From the NCBI GenBank assembly GCA_017513085.1, contig JAFWDK010000024.1, positions 1 to 64,000 of the forward strand: DNA of 64,000 nucleotides. Reading direction: 5' to 3'. The stretch comes from Clostridiales bacterium. GTDB lineage: Bacteria > Bacillota > Clostridia > Saccharofermentanales > Saccharofermentanaceae. The position numbers were made by a program, and so were the translations under genes. The notes under the pieces are model-generated. The model did not search any database and was not told the DNA's origin. It saw nothing but the letters and a program-made list of their open reading frames with translations. Of the stretch, positions 1 through 7,263 are shown piece after piece (the stretch's first letter is position 1; each line of letters starts with the position of its first letter).

Positions 1-145
1 ACCTGCTTCCGATGAGGTTACATACTGGGCCGGTCAGATCAAGAGCGGCAAGATGACACGTAGAGCAGTACTCGTATTCTTCGGTTCCTGTGATGAGTTC
101 ACAGCAATCTGTGCGAAGTACGGTATCGATCGCGGAAACATTTAA
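1..145 (+). CDS. C-terminal end of a DUF4214 surface protein (partial)
   Basis: Reading frame 2 stays open from base 2 to a TAA at 143-145 and gives 47 residues. They align without gaps to the last 47 residues of the next protein, with about 33 identical positions, including the shared core WAG.IK.GKMTRR and the ending ICAKYGI.RG. This is the tail of a DUF4214 repeat, a module found in bacterial surface proteins. The rest of the gene lies left of the window. With the next gene it forms a tandem pair, presumably made by duplication. The function is unknown. Confidence 0.8.
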   Translation, partial: PASDEVTYWAGQIKSGKMTRRAVLVFFGSCDEFTAICAKYGIDRGNI

Positions 146-207
146 TTAGTTAACTAAACTGCCCATAGACATAAATGGGGGACAATACGAGGGGGATATT
201 GATAAAT

Positions 208-3200
208 ATGAGTGATAAAAGATGGAGACGTGTTGGATGTGCGCTCTCTGTATTTGCTTTGCTGATTTCAATGATTTTTGTTCGTCCTGAAGTTCAGGCA
301 GCAGGAACTTTTTTTGATGGAGTGTATAGTTGCAGTATACTTTCATCTTCTACATGCAAAATTTTGTGGTATACGCCTACGGACTATAACGGAGATGCTT
401 TTGCATATACAATTCCTCGTACGATCAAGGATCCTAAAACCGGTACAGTTTATAATGTTGTAGAAATTGGAGATCAAGCATATGAGGATCTGAATATTTT
501 TTCTTCCATTAAAATCCCTGAAGGTGTGGTCACTATTGGTAATCGTGCTTTTAGTGGAAGTATGGGTTGTAAATCCCTTACTATTTCTTCGACCGTAAAG
601 AAGATTGGCGATCTTGCCTTTTATAAATGTTCAAATTTGCGAGATGTTGCTATTCCTCAAACTGTACAGTCTGTTGGTGCTATGGCATTTGCGACATTTG
701 CTACCGGGGCCAAAGCAACTGTTTATTCTTCGACATATTATGAATTGAATTCTTTCAGTGGTCGAGATCTGACAGTCATTCAGGTATCAGCCCCGACACC
801 GACAAATACGCCGACTCCGACGAATACGCCGACTCCGACATTTAGACCGACAGCTGCACCTAAACCAACTGACACACCAACACCGACCAAGGGTCCGACA
901 AAGGTTCCTACAGTCACTCCTACAATAACTCCAACCAAGAAGCCGACAAACACGCCTACACCTACAAATTCACCGACTCCGACTAAGAAGCCGACGAATA
1001 CGCCTACACCTACGAATTCACCGACTCCGACAAAGAAGCCGACAAACACGCCTACCCCTACGAATTCACCGACTCCGACAAAGAAGCCGACGAATACACC
1101 TACACCTACGAATTCACCGACTCCGACAAATAAGCCGACGAATACGCCAACACCTACGAATTCGCCGACTCCAACCAAGAAGCCGACAAACACGCCGACA
1201 CCTACGAATTCGCCGACTCCAACCAAGAAGCCGACGAATACACCAACTCCGACTAAGAAGCCGACAAATACGCCGACTCCGACTAAGAAGCCAACGAATA
1301 CGCCGACCCCGACTAAGAAACCGACAAATACGCCGACTCCAACTAAGAAACCGACGAATACGCCGACTCCAACTAAGAAGCCGACAAATACGCCGACTCC
1401 GACTAAGAAGCCGACAAATACGCCGACTCCGACTAAGAAGCCGACGAATACGCCGACTCCAACTAAGAAACCAACGAATACGCCGACTCCGACCAAGAAG
1501 CCGACAAATACACCTACACCTACGAATTCACCGACTCCGACCAAGAAGCCGACGAATACACCTACACCTACGAATACGCCGACTCCGACCAAGAAGCCGA
1601 CAAATACGCCAACACCTACGAATTCGCCGACTCCAACCAAGAAGCCGACGAATACACCTACACCTACGAATTCACCGACTCCGACCAAGAAGCCGACGAA
1701 TACACCTACACCTACGAATTCGCCGACTCCAACCAAGAAGCCGACTAATACGCCAACACCTACGAATTCGCCGACTCCGACCAAGAAGCCGACGAATACG
1801 CCTACACCTACGAATTCGCCGACTCCGACAAAGAAGCCTACGAATACGCCTACACCTACGAATACACCGACTCCGACTAAGAAGCCGACAAATACGCCGA
1901 CAAGTACTCCGGTTCCGACAAAAAAGCCAACTCCGGCTGTACCTGTTGCGGCTATGCCGGATGTATTGGGCATGAATTATCATGACGCCAGAAAACAGAT
2001 TGTTCGTGAACTCAAAGACGAAGGATTCCAAACCGTGAATGTTGAATACGAATGGGTATCAACAACTGATCCGGACAAGAACCTGACTGTTTTGAAATCT
2101 GATCCGACAGCTAATACGCATATTCCGGTGAATAGTTCATCTGTAAAGATCACGCTCTTTGTTGCAAAAATAGGTGAGTTGCCGTCGCCGACTCCTACAA
2201 AAGTCCCGACTAAAGCACCGACTAAGGCACCATCCGCTGCGCCGACGAGATCTTCTGCTCCGACTTCGGTACCTACGAAAAAGCCGACTAAAGCGCCGAC
2301 AGCTACTCCGGCAGTTCCTAGAACAGTTATGCCTGACATCGTTGGTATGAACTATCATGATGCCAAGAGCCTTGTTGTAAGAGAACTTAAAAATGCCGGT
2401 TTTGAGACTGTTAATGTTGAATTTGTCTGGATCGAAACAAAAGATCCGGAGCGCAATCTGAAAGCTCAGTCGTCCGATCCGGCAGCGAATTCGACGGTAT
2501 ATCTCCTTGACCTTTCTATTACGGTCAAGATCTATGTAGCTAAACTGCCTACCGAATCTACGCCTGTACCTACTAAGGCTCCTACGAAGGCTGTTACAAA
2601 GACTCCTACAAAAGCACCGACGAATAAGCCGACTGCTAAACCGACAGCTACTCCGACTTCTAAGCCTTCTTTCAAACAGTTCGTGGAGCGTTTGTACGAA
2701 TGTGCTTTGAATCGTACGGCAGATGCCGCAGGGTTAGACTACTGGTGCAAAGAAGTGCAAAGTGGCCGTCGTTCCGGTGCAGACTGTGCACGTTACTTCC
2801 TGCTGGAAGCTCCTGAGTTTATGAATCGTAACCTGGCTCCGGATGCTTTTGTAGAGACACTGTATAAAACATTCTTTAACCGTAACTCTGATGCTGCGGG
2901 TAAGAAGGGCTGGGTAGATGCTCTGTATTCGAACAAGATGTCACGAGCCCAGGTTGTGGAGAACTTTATCGAATCTACGGAGTGGTGCAATGTTTGTGCG
3001 ACATACGGAGTCAAGTCCGGTGCCTTATATCACAAAGCAACCGTGGCTTCTGAAAATGCAAAAGAATTCGCCACAAGACTTTATACCTGCTGTCTCGGCC
3101 GTTCGGCTGAGGCTGGTGGACTCAAGTATTGGAGTCTTGCGCTGACCAATTTTGAGGCGACCGGTTGTGACGCTGCAAGAGAGTTCTTTACAAGCGATGA

Positions 3201-3414
3201 GTTTGTTGGATTAAAGACGAGTAATGAAGAGTATGTTCGCCGTCTTTATAAGACCTTTATGGGTAGAACACCTGACTCGAGTGAAGTTGCTTTCTGGGCC
3301 GGTAAGATCAAAGAAGGAAAGATGACTCGAAGAGAGGTTCTTGCCAGCTTTGGTTCCAGCACTGAATTTACGCAGATCTGCGCGAAGTATGGTATTTCGC
3401 GAGGCAGCATCTAA
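208..3414 (+). CDS. Secreted Pro-Thr-repeat surface protein with LRR, PASTA-like and DUF4214 domains
   Basis: This is a 1068-residue exported protein. A signal peptide covers about residues 1-32, with a basic start, a hydrophobic core and Ala-rich cleavage region. A BspA-type leucine-rich repeat region follows (about 40-175, with IGDQAY, IGNRAF and IGDLAF cores). A Thr-Pro repeat of about 380 residues comes next. Two PASTA-like domains (about 581-654 and 706-780) each begin with MPD..GMNYHDA. Four DUF4214-type half-repeats (about 821-1068) end the protein. The ATG at 208 is preferred over an in-frame ATG at 175 because GAGGGGGA at 189-196 precedes it and the signal peptide starts there. The Pro-Thr stretch probably spans or binds the wall. 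Adhesion is a guess from LRR and PASTA content; no catalytic domain is visible. Confidence 0.85.
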   Translation: MSDKRWRRVGCALSVFALLISMIFVRPEVQAAGTFFDGVYSCSILSSSTCKILWYTPTDYNGDAFAYTIPRTIKDPKTGTVYNVVEIGDQAYEDLNIFSSIKIPEGVVTIGNRAFSGSMGCKSLTISSTVKKIGDLAFYKCSNLRDVAIPQTVQSVGAMAFATFATGAKATVYSSTYYELNSFSGRDLTVIQVSAPTPTNTPTPTNTPTPTFRPTAAPKPTDTPTPTKGPTKVPTVTPTITPTKKPTNTPTPTNSPTPTKKPTNTPTPTNSPTPTKKPTNTPTPTNSPTPTKKPTNTPTPTNSPTPTNKPTNTPTPTNSPTPTKKPTNTPTPTNSPTPTKKPTNTPTPTKKPTNTPTPTKKPTNTPTPTKKPTNTPTPTKKPTNTPTPTKKPTNTPTPTKKPTNTPTPTKKPTNTPTPTKKPTNTPTPTKKPTNTPTPTNSPTPTKKPTNTPTPTNTPTPTKKPTNTPTPTNSPTPTKKPTNTPTPTNSPTPTKKPTNTPTPTNSPTPTKKPTNTPTPTNSPTPTKKPTNTPTPTNSPTPTKKPTNTPTPTNTPTPTKKPTNTPTSTPVPTKKPTPAVPVAAMPDVLGMNYHDARKQIVRELKDEGFQTVNVEYEWVSTTDPDKNLTVLKSDPTANTHIPVNSSSVKITLFVAKIGELPSPTPTKVPTKAPTKAPSAAPTRSSAPTSVPTKKPTKAPTATPAVPRTVMPDIVGMNYHDAKSLVVRELKNAGFETVNVEFVWIETKDPERNLKAQSSDPAANSTVYLLDLSITVKIYVAKLPTESTPVPTKAPTKAVTKTPTKAPTNKPTAKPTATPTSKPSFKQFVERLYECALNRTADAAGLDYWCKEVQSGRRSGADCARYFLLEAPEFMNRNLAPDAFVETLYKTFFNRNSDAAGKKGWVDALYSNKMSRAQVVENFIESTEWCNVCATYGVKSGALYHKATVASENAKEFATRLYTCCLGRSAEAGGLKYWSLALTNFEATGCDAAREFFTSDEFVGLKTSNEEYVRRLYKTFMGRTPDSSEVAFWAGKIKEGKMTRREVLASFGSSTEFTQICAKYGISRGSI
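787..1930 (+). repeat. In-gene Thr-Pro tandem repeat (48-nt and 30-nt units)
   Basis: About two dozen tandem units encode [16 protein letters not shown] (16 residues, 48 nt) or the shorter [10 protein letters not shown] (10 residues, 30 nt). The short unit runs about ten times in the middle (about 1240-1500), flanked by blocks of the long unit. Units differ mainly at synonymous third positions, such as ccg/cca and aca/acc/act. Such arrays tend to change length by slippage or unequal recombination. Confidence 0.9.
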
Positions 3415-3429
3415 TAGCATTTTATGATA

Positions 3430-3479
3430 GGGTGTGATCGTGCCGGATTTTGGCCGACACTTTCACATCCTTTTTTTTT
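3430..3479 (+). terminator. Rho-independent terminator after the surface protein
   Basis: A long imperfect stem (GGGTGTGATCGTGCCGG against CCGACACTTTCACATCC) closes on a short T-rich loop. It is followed directly by nine T residues. Confidence 0.85.
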
Positions 3480-3557
3480 GCTTTTTTTAAACTTTGATAT
3501 TTACGGTATAAAAAGTGTTGCTTTTTATTTCCGGTTGTTCTAAAATTGAAAATCACA

Positions 3558-3806
3558 AAGACATTGACGAGGATATGCTTCGATATATGCGCCGCCAGAG
3601 AGAAAGAGTACTTGCTGAGAGCTCTTTTCGGAATACTGTATCAGAAGAACCACCTTTGAGTCGCATCTGTGAAATAATAGTAGCAGATAGCCGCTAACCA
3701 CAAGCGTTACGAGAGGAAATGAGTGGTTTGTCCATGATGGATAAGCAATTAGGGTGGAACCGTGCAGCCATGCATCCCTTTTTATGGGAAGCGTGGCTTT
3801 TTTGTA
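3558..3806 (+). promoter_or_regulatory. T-box leader (threonine-specific) of thrS
   Basis: The conserved T-box sequence AGGGTGGAACCG lies at 3751-3762. A terminator stem (GCCATGCATCCC/GGGAAGCGTGGC) with a run of T follows at 3767-3805. Upstream is a stem I region with AGAGA and GCTGAGAG elements (about 3593-3630) and a candidate specifier ACC at 3649-3651, a Thr codon in the context GAACCACC. In T-boxes, uncharged tRNA pairs with the specifier and the T-box and blocks the terminator, so low charged tRNA-Thr should raise thrS expression. A possible -10 (TATAAA) is at 3507-3512. The gap from 3415 to 3837 otherwise holds only the preceding terminator. Confidence 0.9.
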
Positions 3807-3837
3807 TTCAAATGAAATGACCAAAGGAGGAATTAAC

Positions 3838-5616
3838 ATGGTTGATTTTAGTAACAAAGAAGAGAGAAACAAGTACCGTCATAGTACATCGCACATCCTT
3901 GCTCAGGCAATCAAGAGGCTGTGGCCGGAGACAAAGCTTGCTATAGGTCCTGCGATCGACGATGGATTTTATTATGATTTTGACCGTGATGAAGCTTTTA
4001 CGTCTGAAGATCTGAAAAAAATCGAAGATGAGATGAAGAAGATCGTAAAAGAAAATCTTCCTATTGAACGATTTGAGTTGCCTCGTAAGGAAGCTCGTGA
4101 GTTGATGGTTAAACTGGATGAACCTTACAAGGTCGAGTTGATCGATGATCTTCCGGAAGATGCTGTCATTTCATTCTATAAACAGGGTGAATTCACAGAT
4201 CTTTGTGCCGGACCGCATATGGAAAGCACAGGAGAAATCAAAGCTTTCAAGCTTCTTTCATGCGCTGGAGCTTATTGGAGAGGATCTGAAAAGAATAAGA
4301 TGCTTCAGCGTATTTACGGAACATCTTTCCCGGATAAGGATCAGTTGAAGGCTTATGTTGCTGCTCGTGAAGAAGCTTTGAAGAGAGATCACAACAAACT
4401 CGGTCGTGAACTGGAGTATTTTACTACTGTGGATTATATCGGTCAGGGTCTTCCGATTCTTCTTCCGAAGGGTGCGCGTGTGGTTCAGTTGTTACAGCGC
4501 TGGGTAGAAGATGTGGAGCAGAAGCACGGTTGCCTTCTCACAAAGACACCGTACTTTGCAAAACGCGATCTGTACAAGATCTCCGGTCACTGGGATCACT
4601 ACCGTGATGGAATGTTTATCATGGGTGATGCAGATGATGAGAGCAAAGAGTGTTTTGCTCTTCGTCCGATGACATGTCCGTTCCAGTATCAGGTATTCCT
4701 GAATCGTCAGAGAAGTTACCGTGACCTTCCGATGCGTCTGACGGAGACTTCGACTCTTTTCAGAAATGAAGATAGCGGTGAAATGCATGGTCTGATCCGT
4801 GTGCGTCAGTTCACTATCTCTGAGGGTCATTACATCTTGCGACCAGATCAATTGGAAGAAGAATTTGCTAACTGCCTTGAACTTGCTAAGTATTTCCTTG
4901 GAACGGTAGGACTTCTTGAAGATTGTACTTTCCGTTTCTCACAGTGGGATCCGGCTAACCCGAAGAATAAATACGAGGGAACTAAGGAGCAATGGGAAGA
5001 AGCGCAGGCAGTTATGAAGAAGATCCTTGATGATCTTGGCCTCGAGTATTCGATCGGTATCGATGAAGCGGCTTTCTATGGTCCGAAGCTGGATATCCAG
5101 TATAAGAACGTATTCGGAAAAGAGGATACTCTTGTTACGATCCAGATCGATATGCTTTTGGCGCAGCGCTTTGGCATGGAATATATCGACAAAGACGGGC
5201 AGAAGAAGAATCCGTACATCATTCATAGAACCAGCTTGGGATGCTTCGAGAGAACTTTGGCGTACCTTATCGAGAAATATGCAGGTTGTCTGCCTCTTTG
5301 GATGGCACCGGAGCAGGTACGTATACTGCCGATTGCCGATGCTCATCTTGATCGTTCATTTGAGATCCGTGATGCGCTTCGTGCAAAGGGAATCCGTGCT
5401 GAAGTGGATGACCGTTCTGAGAAACTCGGTAAGAAGATCCGTGAAGCCAATATCGATAAAGTAATCTATATGTTTACTGTCGGTGATAAGGAAGTGGAGG
5501 AAGGAACTGTTTCCGTCCGTTCCCGTTTCGAAGGTGATCTTGGTTCCATGTCGATCGATGCTATTTCTGAAAAACTGCTTGAAGAGATCGAGTCTAAAAA
5601 AGCAGTGAAGGCATAA
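3838..5616 (+). CDS. thrS: Threonyl-tRNA synthetase
   Basis: A class II synthetase that charges tRNA-Thr in the cytoplasm. The 592 residues begin directly at the editing-type domain (RHSTSHILAQAIKRLWP), so the N-terminal TGS domain of the roughly 640-residue form is missing. Visible catalytic elements are the motif 2 region (TSTLFRNEDSGEMHGLIRVR), a zinc-site Cys in RPMTCP, the histidines in ISEGHY and IHRTSLG, and a C-terminal anticodon-binding domain (about 490-585). The ATG at 3838 is chosen over 3754 because AAAGGAGGAATTAAC precedes it and the upstream stretch lies inside the T-box terminator. It is controlled by the threonine T-box leader just upstream. Confidence 0.97.
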   Translation: MVDFSNKEERNKYRHSTSHILAQAIKRLWPETKLAIGPAIDDGFYYDFDRDEAFTSEDLKKIEDEMKKIVKENLPIERFELPRKEARELMVKLDEPYKVELIDDLPEDAVISFYKQGEFTDLCAGPHMESTGEIKAFKLLSCAGAYWRGSEKNKMLQRIYGTSFPDKDQLKAYVAAREEALKRDHNKLGRELEYFTTVDYIGQGLPILLPKGARVVQLLQRWVEDVEQKHGCLLTKTPYFAKRDLYKISGHWDHYRDGMFIMGDADDESKECFALRPMTCPFQYQVFLNRQRSYRDLPMRLTETSTLFRNEDSGEMHGLIRVRQFTISEGHYILRPDQLEEEFANCLELAKYFLGTVGLLEDCTFRFSQWDPANPKNKYEGTKEQWEEAQAVMKKILDDLGLEYSIGIDEAAFYGPKLDIQYKNVFGKEDTLVTIQIDMLLAQRFGMEYIDKDGQKKNPYIIHRTSLGCFERTLAYLIEKYAGCLPLWMAPEQVRILPIADAHLDRSFEIRDALRAKGIRAEVDDRSEKLGKKIREANIDKVIYMFTVGDKEVEEGTVSVRSRFEGDLGSMSIDAISEKLLEEIESKKAVKA

Positions 5617-5700
5617 AGGTAGCTAAACAACAGTCAAGGGTCGGTATTGAAAGACTATGCCGACCCTTGACTGAATTACCTTTAGTTTTTATATTTTTTG
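5614..5700 (+). terminator. Strong hairpin terminator after thrS
   Basis: The 13-bp core stem CAGTCAAGGGTCGG/CCGACCCTTGACTG (5631-5673) is extended by AAGGTA/TACCTT at its base. It is followed by TAGTTTTTATATTTTTT. Confidence 0.9.
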
Positions 5701-5702
5701 GG

Positions 5703-5731
5703 TTGACACTTTTGAAAAATAGAAGTATTAT
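5703..5731 (+). promoter_or_regulatory. Sigma-A promoter of tRNA-Pro
   Basis: TTGACA at 5703-5708 and TATTAT at 5726-5731 are separated by 17 bases. The tRNA starts 16 bases after the -10. Confidence 0.85.
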
Positions 5732-5747
5732 CTAGTGGTTGTTGCAT

Positions 5748-5823
5748 CGGGGTGTGGCTCAGGTGGTAGAGTGCTTGCTTCGGGAGCAAGAGGCCGCGAG
5801 TTCGAGTCTCGCCACTCCGACCA
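5748..5823 (+). tRNA. tRNA-Pro (anticodon CGG)
   Basis: A 76-nt cloverleaf. The acceptor strand CGGGGTG pairs with CACTCCG (one G-U pair), and discriminator A and CCA are encoded. The anticodon stem CTTGC/GCAAG closes a TTCGGGA loop with CGG at 5781-5783, which reads CCG proline codons. The T arm has GTTCGAGTC. It is transcribed as a single unit. Confidence 0.96.
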
Positions 5824-5824
5824 A

Positions 5825-5857
5825 AACCATCTCACATAAGTGAGATGGTTTTTTTTA
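5825..5857 (+). terminator. Terminator after tRNA-Pro
   Basis: AACCATCTCA and TGAGATGGTT form a perfect stem around a short loop, followed by eight T. Confidence 0.92.
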
Positions 5858-5936
5858 TGCCTGTAAGTTAAAAAGAATTGAATATCTCTTTCTTTGTCCG
5901 TTTGTCTAAATTATGTTCATAATTGTTCACAAAATC

Positions 5937-5965
5937 TTTACAGTGTGTGAACGAAGTGTTAACAT
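5937..5965 (+). promoter_or_regulatory. Candidate sigma-A promoter for the 6005 gene
   Basis: TTTACA at 5937-5942 and TAACAT at 5960-5965 are 17 bases apart, about 40 bases before the start codon. Confidence 0.55.
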
Positions 5966-6004
5966 AGTGTTGGTTGAAAAGTTTATGGATCGAAAGGACG
6001 GGTT

Positions 6005-6487
6005 ATGAGGACTTCTTACAAAGTATGTAGCTTATTGCTGGTAATGATCATTCTGGTAATGATCGTTGGCGGAATTATTCAGGACCGCAGAGCTAAGCGT
6101 GCCCGCATTATCGATTCTGTCAGCAAGACGATGGATGCTGCCGGTTGTAAAGAAGTTTCATCTGATTATGATCCGGAGCAGGATGAGAAGAACGCTGATT
6201 CAAAACTAACCAAAGCGAAAATTGAAGAAGTATCATCTTCTGTGTTGGCTGAGAACCGTCTTTCAAAAGATGAAAGCCGTAATTTCTCTGCTATTATAGG
6301 TAATGCACTTCACGATGCCAGATATCACATTGAAGAAATTGAAATAGATGGTTCCAATGCTAAAGTCAAAGTCGAGATCTTTTACGGGAAACAATCGGAT
6401 TATATCGATATGGAGTTTACTTACGGAAAAGACGGTTGGTCTTTAGTTAATGGCGAAGATGCCGCACTCTCTCTGTTTTCAAATTGA
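6005..6487 (+). CDS. Membrane-anchored protein of unknown function
   Basis: A 160-residue protein not assigned to a named family. Residues 7-25 form one hydrophobic segment (LLLVMIILVMIVGGII) followed by RRAKRAR, so the N terminus is probably a membrane anchor. A soluble domain follows. Its last third (EEIEIDGSNAKVKVEIFYG, then EFTYGKDGWSL) looks like the small NTF2/DUF4878-like fold seen in many Gram-positive lipoproteins; this is a weak resemblance. GAAAGGACGGG precedes the ATG. The next gene has the same layout (anchor plus a small domain ending in a G.W.V/L motif), so the two may be distant paralogues with related envelope roles. Confidence 0.75.
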   Translation: MRTSYKVCSLLLVMIILVMIVGGIIQDRRAKRARIIDSVSKTMDAAGCKEVSSDYDPEQDEKNADSKLTKAKIEEVSSSVLAENRLSKDESRNFSAIIGNALHDARYHIEEIEIDGSNAKVKVEIFYGKQSDYIDMEFTYGKDGWSLVNGEDAALSLFSN

Positions 6488-6581
6488 AGAATACGTTTGT
6501 TTGATAATCTTAGTTCTTTCTAAAATCGCCCTTGTATTGTATTATATTTGTTGATGGCTTTTATATACGGGGGGATTTGAT

Positions 6582-7136
6582 GTGAGTGGTGTTGTTTTAT
6601 TCGGAAATATGAAGAAAACTCATAGAGTTGCATTGATTGCGATAGTAGTTGCACTGATCGTATTTGCTACTTTTTTCTTGTTTGTTCATTTTGGACCGTC
6701 ATCGGATAAATCTATGGTTTATGGCGCGGTCGAGTATATTCTGGATGAGTATGGTGCCGTAAGCTCGAAGGGGAAAACCTGGTCTGACTATAGTAAAAGG
6801 GAAAGTGATCTTCCGTTTCCGAATTACACAGCGATCGGACTATGTAATTATCTGGGACTGGGCGAATTTGCTGAAGAAGCCCTTGCCCGCAAAGCGCTTC
6901 TTGAAGGTTGTACGTATACGATTTCCGGTTGTGAATTCATTAAAGATTCGGCTATTGTGACTGTGGATCTTGATACTCCTAGAAATGGAAAAGCTGTAGC
7001 CAAGATCCGTTTTGAGAAAAAGGGCGGAAGCTGGGAAGTCGATCATGAAAGCGTTTTCCTTGCTGTTCTTGCCGGTAATGGTATTGGCGGTTCCGGAAAT
7101 GCGATATCAGACATTTTTAAATCACTTCGAGACTAG
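6582..7136 (+). CDS. Membrane-anchored protein of unknown function
   Basis: A 184-residue protein, unrecognised. A hydrophobic segment at about residues 16-37 (ALIAIVVALIVFATFFLFV) would anchor it. The domain after it has alternating strands (CTYTISGCEFIKDSAIVTVDL, then KAVAKIRFEKKGGSWEV) that resemble the end of the preceding protein. GTG at 6582 is taken as start because GGGGGGA lies seven bases before it. The overlapping ATG at 6580 meets an immediate stop, and an in-frame ATG at 6609 has no clear ribosome site. It could be a stress or sporulation-related envelope protein, but nothing in the sequence shows that. Confidence 0.7.
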   Translation: MSGVVLFGNMKKTHRVALIAIVVALIVFATFFLFVHFGPSSDKSMVYGAVEYILDEYGAVSSKGKTWSDYSKRESDLPFPNYTAIGLCNYLGLGEFAEEALARKALLEGCTYTISGCEFIKDSAIVTVDLDTPRNGKAVAKIRFEKKGGSWEVDHESVFLAVLAGNGIGGSGNAISDIFKSLRD

Positions 7137-7156
7137 TGTTTGTTACAGGGTATTGA

Positions 7157-7174
7157 TTCGAAATCGATTTCGAA
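7157..7174. promoter_or_regulatory. 18-bp palindrome, candidate LacI-family operator
   Basis: TTCGAAATCGATTTCGAA is a perfect palindrome with a central CG flanked by GAAAT/ATTTC, the general shape of LacI/GalR operators. It lies 90 bases before the xylanase start, just upstream of a possible promoter (TTGAAG 7181-7186, TAATAT 7204-7209). The 14-bp core recurs at 50222-50235. Confidence 0.5.
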
Positions 7175-7263
7175 AAATGATTGAAGTTGTTTGTCCTTTA
7201 AGTTAATATAGTAATGTATTAAATTTATGGCCATATTTGGTCAAAAAATGGGAGGAACAAACA

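Noticed and set aside
787..1930. CRISPR-like array
   Set aside because: The repeats are contiguous 30- or 48-nt units coding for [10 protein letters not shown] without unique spacers.
780..1973. 397-residue open frame on the minus strand, rich in [10 protein letters not shown]
   Set aside because: It is the antisense image of the Pro-Thr repeat. Low complexity keeps the frame open; it has no start signals or domain.
3515..3697. 60-residue ORF before thrS
   Set aside because: It lies in the T-box leader, where RNA structure explains the sequence.
3754..3837. In-frame extension of thrS
   Set aside because: It falls in the T-box antiterminator and terminator, and the ribosome site fits 3838.
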